A DNA stretch of 64,000 bases from Melanocharis versteri (lineage: Eukaryota; Chordata; Aves; Passeriformes; Melanocharitidae): the NCBI GenBank assembly GCA_013397845.1, contig VZTG01007786.1:38185-102184 (forward strand), read 5' to 3'. The translations under genes were made by a program, and so were the position numbers. Shown piece after piece: positions 37,308-50,178 of the stretch. Numbering within the stretch: the stretch's first letter is position 1; each line of letters starts with the position of its first letter. The notes beneath the pieces were generated by a model, which saw only the letters and a list, made by a program, of their open reading frames with translations, had not been told where the DNA came from and made no database searches.

Positions 37308-37490
37308 ATCATGGAATCATGGAATGGTTTATGTTGGAAAAGCGCTCTAAGATCACCAAATCCAACCATTAACCCCACACTGCTGAGGCCACTGTCAAAC
37401 CCAGTCCCCAGGTGCCACATCCACACGTTTTTGAGCACTTCCAGGGATGGTGATGGCCTCTCTGAGCCTGCTTTTCTCCAGGTAATTCTG
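37308..37490 (-). repeat. CR1 LINE fragment
   Basis: aatcatggaatcatggaatg, then atgttggaaaagcgctctaa, gtgccacatccacacgtttt and gcacttccagggatggtga: reverse CR1. Confidence 0.85.
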
Positions 37491-39406
37491 CCTTTTTGAT
37501 ACGAAGGCACATTTGGACAGCAGAGCATCTGAGCAGGTTGAGGGCTCTCAGTGAACAGACATCCACAAAAACCACGCTCAACTTCTTGGGGTTTTTTAAT
37601 GACTATTGTAGCAAATAAATCATGGGTATGGTTCATTTTGGGGTTCTTTAGAGAAGTGGTGATGTCTTCTCCTTATCTGCTGCTCTCTGTTCATCCCTAT
37701 CTTCATTTTATTCAATTTTTGTTCCAGTTTCAGAAGCAATGCAGAATAAAAAGTGTCCATGAAGGAGGAGAGAGGGGAAACAAATTTAGAGCACCCAAGG
37801 AAAAAAGGAGTTTGGCAAGCCCAAAACTCAGATGGAGCTCACCTCACTGAGTGAGATTCCAGAGCTTGGTTTTTCCCAGCCCCATCCCCTTAGGTCAATT
37901 AATCTCACAGCTGAAGCTTAAAAACTGTCAGTGCTAATTTAACTCGTGCATGGTGGACAATTTGCTTTTGGAGAAACTGTGAGCCATAAATCCCTATTAC
38001 AAATGTCATCTTCCATGTGTCGAGAGAGAGCTGGAGCACTCTGGTCAAGGGCTGGAAAGCAATGCACTTTCATAATGAAAGGTGCCAAAAATATTTTCAT
38101 CCATCTCCCTCACATGGCACTGGTGAACGTCATGAAATAATGAAAATTTTCTGGATCTGTGAATGCCATAAAAAATTAATGTCAAATGACATCAGGACAG
38201 TTTAAGGTTTTTAAATGCCACTGGATACTTTATCCTTTATTAACCACGAGATGGGATATTAGTCATTTGAAGGGCTTATTCTCCATGAGGCAGGGAAATC
38301 ACATTAACTCTTTGTTTCCTGGTATTTCACCCTTTTCCTGCTGTAAATACACAAAAAATTTCCTCTGGCTCATGACTTGATAAAAAGCTTTCATGTTCCT
38401 GCAAAGGGATCAAAGAGTACGACACAAACATTAACCAGATGATTGAGTTCCTTGAAAGCCCTTCAATGACACTCACTGCTACAAAGGAAAAGCTGCTTCA
38501 CAACCTTTAATGGCATTAAATTTGCAACAAATCCTATAAAACAGGAGGCAATCTCCCCCTCCCTTGATTTAAGACCATCTCTGCTTTCCCTGTTTGTTAA
38601 TGGTTGTACAAAGTGTCTGACTCAGAGAGAATCAAAGCTGCTGCTTCTGCTTTGGGAATGGCATCAGTGGCTCTGTTGGTGCTCTGCTGAGGTGGGATTC
38701 CATCCTGTTGGAAAACATTCCCATCTGCCAGAGCCACTCCATAATCTTTTGGTTACAAATGGGGACAAATGTGGGGTCGATGGATGGTGTTAAACTCATC
38801 CTGGAGTGGAAATCTAAAAACCAGAACTGCACCTCTAAGGAGCCTGTTCCTCTCCTCTGACTGTGAAACCAACTCAGGGATAGGTTTACTTAGGGAAAAC
38901 TCCAGAATTAGTTGATACAAATGCCATTTCAGGTTGGAAATTGAGTTTCCTGGATACAGGTCTCTTAGCACCAGTTGAGGAATCCCCGTGGATTTTAGAT
39001 CCCCCAGAATTTATCAAATGGTACCAGATGTTTATGGTTAAAAACCTGAATGGAGCCCTCAGTGTCTGTGCTGTGGGTGCCTCTCTGTGAGCTCAGTACC
39101 TGCATTTCTGCTTCAGTAAGCAGAAAATTCATCGAGACAGCCCATGGCACCTCCAGAGCTGTTCAGGTACCTCCACAGAGCCTTTACCCAGTGCTGACCA
39201 GATTTCTGTGGACATTAATGGGGTCCTGGACAGCCATCGTGTGGAGACACCCCTGCTTTACAAACAGCAGAAATTAAGAGTCCTGATTCCGCTTTTTCCA
39301 AAGAAACTCATCCTGTGCTTTACCAGACTGAGGAGAAATAGGTATTTTCATGGTGCTATTTGTCTGATTGCTGTGATTTATATTGAGATGAATCACTGAG
39401 CAAGTC

Positions 39407-39705
39407 ATAGAATCGTATAACTATAGAATTGTTTAGGTTGGAAGGGATCTTAAAGATCATTTTGTTCCAATCTCCTGCCATGGGCAGGGACACCTTCCAC
39501 TATCCCAGGCTGCTCCAAGCCCTGTCCAGCCTGGCCTTGGGCACTTCCAGAGATCCAGGGGCAGCGACAGCTTCTCTGGGCCCCCTGTGCCAGGGCCTCT
39601 CCACCCTCACAGGGGAGAATTTCTTCCTAAAATCTAATTTAACCCCGCCCTCTGTCAGTTTAAAGCCATTCCCACCTGCTCTATCACTCCATACCCTCGT
39701 ACAAA
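39407..39705 (-). repeat. CR1 LINE fragment
   Basis: Reverse CR1 from catagaatcgtataactata through ggctgctccaagccctgtcc, gccagggcctctccaccctc and ttaaagccattcccacctg. Confidence 0.88.
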
Positions 39706-40029
39706 CCAGCCAGCTTTCCCGTGACTGGAATCCCTGGATGACAGCCAGATGCAGAAAACCACATTAAACCAGAGGAAACTCCTCCAAAGAAACGTGAAAT
39801 CCCACAAAAAGGCTGCTGGCCTTGCCAGCTGCAAGGCTGGGTGACATCTGCTGAGCTCATGGCTCCCAGAAGAGCACAGTTGGCCACAGGGGTGTGCAGG
39901 GAGGGAAGGGTCATGTGTGAGGCTGTTTCTTGGCTGGGCGCGCGGAGATGAGCGCACAGAGAGCCCAAGCGACGCTCTGAGTGCTCTGGGGGAGCTCTGG
40001 GCTTCTTCCAGAACAGGAATCATTCACTC

Positions 40030-40320
40030 CACAGAATCACAACGTCACTCAGATTGGAAGAGACCTCCAAGGCCACCAGTTCCAGCCTGTGGCTGGTCCC
40101 CACCTTGTCACCCAGCCCAGAGTGCCACATCCAAGCCTTCCTTGGACACCTCCAGGGATGGGGACTCCAAACCACCCTGCAGAGCTCTTTCCAATGCCTG
40201 ACCACCCTTTCCATGAAAAAAAATTCTCCTGATGTCCAACCTGAGCCTCCCCTGCTACAGCTTGAGGCCATTTCCTCTTGTCCTGTCCCTTCTTCCCTGG
40301 GAGAAGAGCCCAAACCCCAC
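40030..40320 (-). repeat. CR1 LINE fragment
   Basis: Reverse CR1 of the subfamily with agattggaagagacctccaa, ccttgtcacccagcccagag, ccttccttggacacctccag and ttgaggccatttcctcttgt. Confidence 0.86.
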
Positions 40321-40578
40321 CCAACCCAAGGATTTTTGGGCTACTCTGGTACCTGACAGACCCAATGGCACAGAAACTATGGGAGATCTGCACCTCTCTG
40401 CAGGGGAACTTGGAGGCCAGGATTTCCTGGGACATCTCAGAGAGCAGCAGTTGCACCTGAATTGGCAAATTTATTGAGTCTCATAAGGCCATCCTGCCAC
40501 AAAATTAAGGATGTCCCACTTTCCTCCGCTGAAGTCCGACATAGTCCCAATGACTTAAAAAAACCCCAACCAAACCAA

Positions 40579-40579
40579 N
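40579..40579. other. One-base assembly gap
   Basis: A single N between an A/C-rich and an A/T-rich low-complexity run. Confidence 0.95.
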
Positions 40580-40618
40580 GTATAAATAAATAAATACATA
40601 CATAAATATATAAAAAGG
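40580..40618. repeat. A/T-rich tetramer run (AAAT/ACAT)
   Basis: Imperfect AAATA and ATACATA repeats directly right of the single N at 40579 and left of a CR1 piece. Confidence 0.75.
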
Positions 40619-40780
40619 AATCTTAGAGTCATTAAGGTTGGAAAAGACCTCTATGAACGTAGAGTCCGACCATTAACCCAAAACTGGCAGCTCCACCACT
40701 AAACCATGTTCCTATTTTTGAACACTTCCCCGGACAGTGAATCCACCTCTTCCCTGGGCAGCCTGTTCCAGTGCTTGACC
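40619..40780 (-). repeat. CR1 LINE fragment
   Basis: cattaaggttggaaaagacc, ctccaccactaaaccatgtt, ccctgggcagcctgttccag: reverse CR1, following an A/T-rich run and a one-base gap. Confidence 0.83.
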
Positions 40781-41289
40781 TATAGATACAATCAAATATA
40801 TGCAATATTTTCCTCATCGCTCTGCTCTGGTGGGATGATGTGTTAGAAAGAGTTTTTAAGAGCTTTTTCTTTGTGTTTTACCAACTCTGCTGGTTTTATA
40901 AACCCCAGTGAGTGAATGCTGTGCTCGGGGGAGGGCACAGAGCAGGAACAGCAGGAAATTATTCCACATGGCTGATCCAGTGCTCAGGGGTCTTGTCCTG
41001 CAAGATGTGATATCCCAGCAGCTTCTGCCTCTTCTCCCTGGGCGTTGACACAGGAGTGATGAGCTAGCAGGGAATTTTGGAAATGGGGAAGTCAGCACTA
41101 GGACAGGATTCCAGGGATTCTGAATTTCCCTTCTGGGTCTGCAAAGAATTTTGGTGTGGCCTTGGGCAAGTCGTGTGGTCAGCGTGTGCTGGTTAATGAG
41201 TGCTGTGGCCTGGCCCCTCGAACAGGGATGATGTTGTGTCCCTACCCCTGATACCTTTAGTTTTAACTTTCATATTTTTTAGATTTTAT

Positions 41290-41699
41290 ACTGCATTAGT
41301 GTGTCTGTAACTCTGGGCTTCTTGTATAGTGCTAACAGCTCTTCTCCTGGCCTGGCTGGACAAAACACACCGTTTCCAGCCCGAAGAACCAAGGACATTT
41401 GCAGCTTCAGACCCCAAGAATGTAAACAGCCACGGATTGAGAGGGGACAGTCCGAAAGGATGGGACTGCGTGGACTGAAGCTGTGGTTGGACAGTTGGCC
41501 CGAATATGGAAATGGGCCAAAACTTATAAAAAGGGCGAGAACCCATGACCCAGGGTCCATCTTGGGGGTCCATCTTAGGTGTCGTCTTGGCCAGGCTTTG
41601 GTACTCCCAGGGTGTGTCCTGTGAAAGCTTTTCAATAAATCTATTTCATTCTTTAACTCTGTCCAGCCTCTGTTCCAGGCAGCCTTCTTTTAGGCATCA
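41290..41699 (+). mobile_element. Endogenous-retrovirus-like LTR (solo), copy 2
   Basis: The 3' end TCCAGCCTCTGTTCCAGGCA...GGCATCA matches the other two LTRs. Upstream are a TATA-like CTTATAAAAAG near 41522, GTCCATCTTGGG, GGCCAGGCTTTGGTACT and an AATAAA signal near 41634. It is more diverged in its 5' half than copies 1 and 3. The 5' boundary is uncertain by about 60 bp. No internal retroviral coding sequence adjoins it. Confidence 0.72.
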
Positions 41700-42394
41700 C
41701 CCCCACTCCTGATCTATCCTGTGTGTTTGCACTGCAAGGCTCTAAAAATGGGAGATCAGCTCGATGCAGGATCGCCAGTGCAAAAGAACTTAATTCCCTG
41801 TGAAGCCCTGCAGGGCTTCTATAATAAAAATAGTGAAAAATAACTATAAACTACCAGGAGGCACAATCAGCCCTGCTGCTGCACGGCCCCTTGAAACCAG
41901 AGTTTTAAACTAAGGTTTCTCAGAACACCCCAAACTGTGAGTTAAGCTACTTCCTCCATTAACCTCCCCTGCCCATTATTGGTCAGGTTGATTCCCTGGC
42001 CTGTGGCCAAATTTGTCGTTCCAGCAGAAAAAAAAACTTTATTACGTACAGTTCCAGCTTGTTTATTTTCTGTCAGAGACTTAATTAATGGTGCTGCTAA
42101 ACTGCTCGTTTTGCACAACAAACACAACAGTTCCACAGGTTGATTCAATTTTCACTGCACTGCATCCATATTATTGGATTTCACCAGGGGCCATTTTTGC
42201 ATCCCTGTGATCCACAGTGGTGCTGCAAGTGCAGGGAGGATGTTTTAATGTTTGGGAATTCACGTATGGCTTGGAAACCTCCTTTACCCTGAGCTAAGAG
42301 CTGGTTTCTCCCTCTTCATTGGGATGTTCCCCCTGTGGGGTGCTGAGAAACCCCACTGGGAGTGAAGCATGGAGCAGTTTTGGGATTTGCTTAC

Positions 42395-42502
42395 CCAGGA
42401 AGGAGGTCAGGAACCTGAAGTACTTGGGGCACGGCCGTACCACGACTTCTCCCACCTCTGCTTCAGGCCAGCACGTGATGTTGTCCCACTGCCTCCTGCA
42501 GC
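42395..42502 (-). CDS. VIPR1: VIPR1 exon 3: central ectodomain with WDNITCWP core
   Basis: This 108-bp exon lies between the acceptor cctccccag and the donor GTAAGC (phase 1 in, phase 1 out). It contains the class B ectodomain signature GCRRQWDNITCWP, followed by VGEVVV and RPCPKYFRFLTSFLG. Three conserved cysteines, the structural Trp of WDN and the CW pair are present; in the family these hold the two beta-sheets of the hormone-binding domain together. NIT is an N-glycosylation sequon, at the place where mammalian VPAC1 has NLT. The length is a multiple of three and both ends share one phase, so skipping this exon would keep the frame but remove three cysteines and should abolish folding. 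Confidence 0.93.
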
Positions 42503-44663
42503 CTGGGGAGGAGAGAAAAGCAGACGGTGGAGCACTCACCAGTGCTGGATGCAGCAGAGCAACTCTGCAAAGGTGTGGAGCCCCTCAGCCCTGCACGGGC
42601 ACCTTTTAGAATGAAATCCCACAGAAATATTTTCTTTAAACACGCAGCTTCCAGCTCCCCCAGTCCCTGAAATTCAGCACCATAATTTTCCAGAAATCGG
42701 AATGGAAAGAACAGTAGATAAGGGCAAAAAAAAAAAAAAGGCAAATCAGGCTTGATAGAGAACAGTGCCTTCTCCTAGATTAAAAAGGCAGAAATGCCTA
42801 ATTAAATATCTCTCTTCCTTGCCCTTGTTGCATTAAAACACCTGATCTGAACCTGTGAGATGTTGTCCCCTTCCTCCTCTGCTTCCCCCAAATGCCATCA
42901 TCTTTTTCTTCCCATTGCAATGATGGTGCAGCTCCCACAGCAGGAAGGGGACACAGATGACAATCAGGGGCTCAAGGGCCAAAATCCCTTCACCAGAAGC
43001 AGTTTTTCTTCTTCCAAAGGGAAAAGGCACAAAACACTGCTGGGGGCTGAGCAGGGACAGTGCTGTGGCCAGGAGATGATCCCTATGGAAAGGTGGGCAA
43101 GGTGTCACACCCTGAGCTATCCCAGCTGGGAATGAAGGAACAACCAACACAGGCAGAAAACACAAGGTTTTGTCAAAATGAGGCACTGCCGAAGATTTTC
43201 TGGGTAGAATAAAAGCTTTCGTGGAAAGAAAAAACATGCAATGTCCTTTCCACAGATTTACAATGTTCTGATTTTGCCCTTTTATTTCTCAAAAGGCATT
43301 AACAACACCCCATGCATGCTGCGCTATTGGATCACGTAACATTAACGCTGAAGCCAGACGGAGTTGGCAGATCTGAATCAAAAAAAGAAAAAAGAAATCA
43401 AACACATTTTTACGTCGATATGTTACCATTTTAGAGTTCTTAGCAGAATTTTGACAACGTTTTCCCCCCTGCCTTCTGTTTCCACCAGCCAGGCGCTTCA
43501 GTTGCTGCCTGGGTGAGATGGAGGGGTTGTCAGCAGAGCTCTCTTTTCCCAGCACCTCTGCTCTCAGTTATTTGTCACACCCCATTAGATGGCAAAGCTC
43601 CCCCAAATGTGACTCACATTAAGGTCAACAGCCCCCCACGAGAGAGACTGGGATGTGAAGAATAAAAGAGGTGAGGAAATGTTGAGGAAATACTTCTCAC
43701 GTGCCAGCAAAGGGAACTGTGAAAAGCCCTGTCAGGCTGCACTTGTTGGTAATTACACCCTGCTCTGAAATTCCTCCTTTAAATCATCTTTTACTGCTTG
43801 AGCTGAGGAAAGGGCTGGTGTCATCATCAGCCTGTGCAGAGCAAGGCAGATCTGTCTCAGATCAATAGAGAGCACACAGAAACGCTTTGAAGCTGAAAAA
43901 GAGCCCTTAGCTCGCTTTCAAAGTGATTTTACAGGTTTTCCCCCTTTCTTCTTTCATGAACAAACAGAACTTTTCATATGAAGTCCTGAGCTGAGTTTAT
44001 CGGAGCCTGAAAAGTGGAATAACTGATGGTATCTCCTTCATGCATCTCTCCTGCAGAGTTCATCAAAATTCAGCTTTCATGGTCCTTCTATCAGGTGCCC
44101 AGCTCAGCTCCCACAGCCTCACACTGTTTGGCCACCAAACAGCCAGCAGCTCCAAAAGTGTCAGGATATTAAAAATTCCATGGAAAATGATTCAATGACA
44201 GGATATTTCACGTTCTACAATCTTTTCCTCCACCAACTGCAATAAATTAGAGTGCACCCATTACCTCATGATAGGTTATAATACAAAATAAAAGCCATCT
44301 GATAGAGTCAGATGGGTTTTTAAATGCCCTGAATTATGCACTCTGAGAGTTTTGGTGATCTGCATCTGTTTCTCTGTTGACATTTTTCAGCACCACCTGT
44401 GATGCGTGAAGAAAGCTTTTAGGCATTCACTTTTGTATCAAGAGCTTTTTTTCTGATTAAAAGAAAGTGAAACTGGCCTTGCAAGACACATGAAGTGTAT
44501 TTTTACAAGTTATTCCTTCTGTAAACACACCTTGTACCTGCCCATTAGCTCTTCCAGCACCAATCTTCCTCATTGCTGCCCCAGACATGCTGAAAATACT
44601 TCTGCAATAAATGAAGAAGGCAATGGAAAGCAGAATTCTGGCTGGCAGTGCCTGTCACCACAG

Positions 44664-44830
44664 GATCAGAGAATCTTGGAATGGTTTGGGTTGGAATGGA
44701 CTCTAAAGATCATCTCATTCCAGCTCTCTGCCACTGTCCCACTCTGCTCCAAGCCCTGTCCAACCTGGCCTTGGACACTTCCAGGGATGGGGCAGCCACA
44801 GCTTCTCTGGGCCTGTTCTAACAGTTCTGT
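44664..44830 (-). repeat. CR1 LINE fragment
   Basis: tcagagaatcttggaatggt, gggttggaatggactctaaa, ctccaagccctgtccaacct, ggcagccacagcttctctgg: reverse CR1. Confidence 0.87.
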
Positions 44831-45602
44831 GTCTTTCTTGTGCTAATTACCTACAGTTCAGGAAAATGAATAATTTTTAATGAGTAGAAGAAAATAACTG
44901 GAGTTTAAAGAATTGGAACAGCTGGAGATTGATCCCTGCAGGATGCTTTACATGCACAGTCCAGCACTGTTATCATCCCACCACAATATCAGGTAAAATT
45001 TTGTGCCCTTTCATCTGACCCTGCACACAGAAAATCTTCATCAAGGAGCCTTCCAGGAAATGCTTTTCTTCCTCCCAAACTGATGGACTTTACCCTGGAA
45101 AATTGCTGGGACCAGGGGGTTGGCAGGCAAAAAACTATTTGAGGGCAGAAACAGCTGCACTGTGCCTTGAAAGAAGGAAATCCCTCTCTTCCCTGTGGCA
45201 TCACTCGGGTATAGCAAAGATGACAAGTTTGGCCTGATCACGTCATGTTTGGGGATTGATAAGTGCTTCTCCATTAATTAATTATAAATGTTGTCTTCTA
45301 CCTTGCACTCAGTGTCTGCAGGAAGGATGCAAAGGTATTTATCAAAGCTCACCCAGTGCAGCAAGTGCAAATGAGTCAAAAATACATTTACTCTCCATTT
45401 CCATCAAAAGAACTGCTCTGCTCATGTGCCTGTCCCAAAAAAGCGGGGGATAGACACTGCCAAGGGCTGTGCTTTGTCTTGGGAAGGATCCCAGGCGAAT
45501 CTGGAGGAGCTGTATAAAAAGAAGTGTGTGGCTTTTCCAAGTCAGCAGCTCTTGCCCATCTCTGGGTGTCTCAGTGGTGCAGTCTTTAAACACTTGTCAT
45601 TG

Positions 45603-45656
45603 TAAATATAAATAAATAAATGAACAAATAAATAAATAAATACATAAATAAAAAAG
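45603..45656. repeat. (AAAT)n microsatellite
   Basis: Imperfect AAATA/AAAT repeats, with GAAC and ACAT variants. Confidence 0.85.
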
Positions 45657-46351
45657 ATAATTTTTTCCATTTTAATTATTGTAGCTGTGACTTCCACACC
45701 CTCAGCTCTGCCCTGCCCTTCCTTGCCAGACCGTGAAGTGCTCTCTGGAGCTGAATATCTTCTTCTGGAGGTGGGAAAAATCCTCTAAACGCCTCTAAAG
45801 AAGCTGGAGCTCAGATCCCTCTATCCAGCAGCTCAGCCTTCCTCTCTGCAAGCCAAATGCCCCACGTGCAAGCCAAGGGCTGCATCAGGCTCACTTGGAG
45901 CCCTCCTCTGAGAGGTTCTGGCTCAGAAGGAGCTGAGGACCAGTGACACAGTGCTGGCTGCAGGGCATCAGGAGGCCCCAGCACACCTTCCCCACTGTCT
46001 CTGCTAAAAGGGGATCCGAGCCCTCATTTCCTCTCCCTTTAAAAGGTTAATAAACAGAAAACAGGTCAGTTCTCATGAGGAACAGTGGTTTGCAGAACTG
46101 GCAGACTGGAGCATAAAAAGCCATTTATTGGAGTCATATCTACGCTTACAGCAAATCGTGGTCAAAGCTTATCTAGGAAGCAGCAGGGAATAACTTCCCC
46201 TCATGAATAAACATGAATTCCAGAGCTTTGGCACAGCTCTGAGATGGGACTGGTTTGGCTGAGGAGAGAAATGAATGGCAGCAGCCTGGTGCCAGGCACT
46301 CCCAGTGAACTCCCAGCTCAGGAAAAACCCTTCCAGCACATCAGACTTTCA

Positions 46352-46500
46352 CTGAATCATGGAATCATTAAGGTTGGAAAAGACCTTCGAGGACATCAAG
46401 TCCGACCTTGACTGAGCACCACCCGCCAAACCCTCACTCCAAATTCTCCCTCATGCATGGGGTCACTCCGGGTGTCTTCTGAATGGCATTCCCACACATT
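46352..46500 (-). repeat. CR1 LINE fragment
   Basis: tgaatcatggaatcattaag, gttggaaaagaccttcgagg and catcaagtccgaccttgact: reverse CR1. The right end is uncertain. Confidence 0.75.
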
Positions 46501-47016
46501 TTGCTCTTGGAATCCCTGCTCAGATGCAGAGATGCCCGTTTGATGCCTGGGCTGTCTCAGTACCCACAGGGATAAGAGTGAGGCAGAGGCACGGCTTAGT
46601 TAAGCCAGGCTGAGCTATCCCAGGGCACCATCCCAGCCTGGTGTGCTGCAATGGGATCTCATTTTCACTCCAGTTTCATACCAGCAGGCAGCTTCCCAGC
46701 TCCCAGCAGTCAGGACTGTAAACAGCCACGGGGTGACATTTATTGTCCCCCTGACAAGCCCAGCCTGGTGCTCACCCGTGGCTTGCCTCGTTACAACCAT
46801 CTCATTACAACCAATTATCACTGCATCCATCTCCCTGTCCCAGCCGAGCTCTGAGCTCTCGCCTGACTGAAGGAAACAGACTCCAAACCACGGTGCCTGC
46901 AACGATCCATAACTCAGCACCACCCAGGCAGCTTGAATTTCATCGCAGTGGAGGAAAACCCATCTTCAGCCTCGGGTCACTACTGCCACCACGGCCTCCA
47001 GCGAGCAGAGACCTCC

Positions 47017-47822
47017 CAAATGAGGGATCATTTTCTACGCAAAAGTTGTGTGAAATAATAAAAAGTACCGTAGATAGATTCTTTTTCTCCTATAAATCTT
47101 TTAAATTTGATGCAATTGGATTTTGCATTTGAACCCAGGGAAAATTTTTAGGATTCACAACCTCCCACGCCTAGGTGTTGCACGGTTTAAGCATCCACTG
47201 ATAGAAAAATTCTACCCTTTTCTGAATTCACTTTGAACCTGCTCGTTGCTGGTTTCACTAGGAATTGCTCCGTTCTTTTACAAAGACAGAAACATTCACA
47301 GCCAAACCACAATGTCCCTTTCCCTGGGCAGAAAAACCATAAAATCCTCTTTAATATCCCTCCTCGGGCACTTCTTTTTCAAGCTGAATTGTCCCTGCCT
47401 ATTTAGTAACTTCCAGCATNCAAATGAGGGATCATTTTCTACGCAAAAGTTGTGTGAAATAATAAAAAGTACCGTAGATAGATTCTTTTTCTCCTATAAA
47501 TCTTTTAAATTTGATGCAATTGGATTTTGCATTTGAACCCAGGGAAAATTTTTAGGATTCACAACCTCCCACGCCTAGGTGTTGCACGGTTTAAGCATCC
47601 ACTGATAGAAAAATTCTACCCTTTTCTGAATTCACTTTGAACCTGCTCGTTGCTGGTTTCACTAGGAATTGCTCCGTTCTTTTACAAAGACAGAAACATT
47701 CACAGCCAAACCACAATGTCCCTTTCCCTGGGAGAAAAACCATAAAATCCTCTTTAATATCCCTCCTCGGGCACTTCTTTTTCAAGCTGAATTGTCCCTG
47801 CCTATTTAGTAACTTCCAGCAT
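47017..47822. repeat. 402-bp direct duplication across a one-base gap
   Basis: 47017-47419 and 47421-47822 are the same sequence except for one missing base (CTGGGCAGAAA against CTGGGAGAAA). The copies meet at a single N (47420). This looks like two reads or haplotypes failing to merge and not a genomic duplication. Confidence 0.93.
47420..47420. other. One-base assembly gap
   Basis: A single N between two copies of one 402-bp segment. Confidence 0.95.
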
Positions 47823-48520
47823 GCAAACAGCTCCCTATCATTTCTCCCTTGTATTTCTGGTGGGTTTAATTCTCCCCCATCCTGCCTTGGGCTTACAGAA
47901 TTGGGTTTCACCCTATTTTTCCGTGACAGGTTGGGTTGGACTGGGGTTAGCCTGGCTCTGAGGTTTCACCAAATGCATCTTTCCTCTCTTCCCTGCAAAA
48001 GCCACTGCTGTGCCCTCCTGTCCCCAGTGCCACAGCACCACTTTGGGCATCTCTCCTTCCCCCAGCTCCATCTCATCAGCTTTTTTTGTTTGTATCACTG
48101 CTGACAGTCTGCTCTGCAGCAACCCCGTCCCCTCAGAGCTCCCCTTCCAGCTCTCCACAGCCTGGTGTTTAATTCGGGTATTTTTTGCCTGTTGTGCTGC
48201 CTGCTCTCACAGCACCACGGGCAGGATGTGACAGAGAAGCCACCCAGCTGAAGGGAAGCCACAGTGCTGCCAGGGAGGGTGACCCCGGACAGGGTGGCAT
48301 TTCCTTCCCACCGCTGATGAGCTCTGCTCGTGCTCTGCTGCTCCTCTGCTCATCGCTCACTGAGGGATTTGCATCTCCAATGCAGCAGAAAGGGGATCTG
48401 GGCAACCACAGGAAGCAAAAAGGATCCCCAAATTCAGGGTGAGTGGAAAGAGTTTGCTTTGGACTTTGCTTCAATATCTGTGGCGAGACAGAGAGTGTGA
48501 TTTCATTTTTCACACTCTGG

Positions 48521-48580
48521 ACAAGCTGGACTTGATGATCTTAAAGGTCCTTTCCAGCCTTAACAACTCCATGATTCTAT
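48521..48580 (+). repeat. CR1 LINE 3' end, short
   Basis: ggacttgatgatcttaaagg, tcctttccagccttaacaac and ccatgattctat form a forward CR1 3' terminus. Confidence 0.8.
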
Positions 48581-50075
48581 AACGAGAACACCATTAATTA
48601 CTATAAAACCTGGTTTACACTTCTACAGGTAAAAGCTGTCCAAGCATTCAACAGGAATATATTAAAAAAGGACTTTCTTCCTAAATGTTTGCAGAAATTT
48701 GACTCAAAGACATATGAAGGAAACCTCAGCTTAAAGCCCCCAGACTGAGTCATTCTAATCAGCATGAAAAAAATCACCAGTGACTGTTGCTAGAGGATGA
48801 TTTTTAAGCATGAAAATCCTATGAGATTTTCCATCATCAACATCCATTAGGAAACAATTTTATTAAAAAAAAAAAAAAAAAGGTTTGTAATCTTTCAGCC
48901 TTTTTTTAACCAAAAAACTAAATAAACGCTTGACTTTCTTCATCCCTCCAGAACACCCTTTTCATAAATCAAATTTGTGAGCTGAGCCCTGCTGCCTAAC
49001 TCCAGAACACGTAAACTGAAAGAAAAGACCCAGGATTAAAATGAAGATTTGCAAAGGGTGTTGCCAAAAACATGACTTATCTCCTCAGCAGCCTCTAAAC
49101 AAGATCTCCAGTGCTCTGACACGGAGCATGCTTAAAGGATTAACCATCGTTTCCTCACTCAAATCCCTCTGCTCTTCCAGGAGTTGTAGGCAACTGGGTT
49201 TACAGAGAATCAGATTTTGAATTTAGGTACCATCCTAGATGGTTTTTTTTCCCATGTTGGCATCTCCAGAAAGAAATTCGTAGTGAAGACGAGTGGCTCA
49301 ACCTCTAGGAATGCTTTTTCCAACATCTCTTATGGTGTTTGCAATATTCCCCAATGTACTCATCCCAGGTAAAAAGGGTGAACACCATCATGAAAGTGCT
49401 CTGATACAGTCAATATTAACAGAAAAACAAAAAGAAAAGATGAGGAAGGAGAGATTTTAAACCAGAAATCTCATGGGATGTGAGAGGGACAAACACAAGC
49501 TGCTGTCAGAAACAAAACCTCACATAGATGGGTTTAATCTAAGCCGTTATCCAGAGTTTTGAAAATACTTTGAATTTATTTTCCATTTCACCAATGCCAC
49601 TTTTTCCTTATTTCTACAACCTTTGCATGGGTAAGGCTGTGTGCATTTATCTATTATCCCATGTTAAAAAAAAAAAAAAGGAACCAAAACTTCTTCTGGC
49701 ATTTAAAAATGTGGCACATTCTCCAATCTAAAATGCCTTTTCCAACACAAATTTACGTCCACTAAGTGGCTGCTAATCCCAGCAAACCCTGGAACAGCTG
49801 TTCCCAAGTCAAATAAACCCTGCTGCTTGTCAGAGAGCTTCCAGCCAGGACGAGTCAGCAACAGGCAAAACCAAGGCAAAGCCTCCACCCCTGCTGTGTT
49901 TTAAGGCAGAAAACAGATGTTGGAATGTCTTAATGTCTGTGGAAAGGTGAGGTCAGGGCAAAAATCAGCTCTTAGCTCCACAGAGAGGAGTGATGAGGTG
50001 CTGTGTGGGTCTGTGTTGGAATTTCATCCTGGTTTTGGTGGGTGGGCTCAGACCAGTGAGGGATCACTGTTAGAA

Positions 50076-50178
50076 ACATGGAATTGTTGAGGTTGGAAAA
50101 GATTTTGAGGCTGTTGAGGTCAAGAGTTAACCCAGCATCACCGTGTTCACACTAAACCACGTCCCCAAATCTCAGCTG
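50076..50178 (-). repeat. CR1 LINE fragment
   Basis: acatggaattgttgaggttg, gaaaagattttgaggctgtt and aaaccacgtccccaaatctc: diverged reverse CR1. Confidence 0.72.

Larger units (their letters stand above)
32308..42394 (-). other. VIPR1: VIPR1 intron 3
   Basis: The intron is rich in CR1 pieces (35.7-36.0, 37.3-37.5, 39.4-39.7, 40.0-40.3 and 40.6-40.8 kb). It also has a duplicated T/G-rich block (35358-35513), an A/T-rich run next to a one-base gap at 40579, and an LTR ending at 41699. The stretch 32308-35350 is unique, with no gene seen. Confidence 0.85.

Noticed and set aside
47246..48104. Two open frames sharing the same peptide text
   Set aside because: The shared text comes from the 402-bp duplicated assembly segment, and the frames lack any domain.
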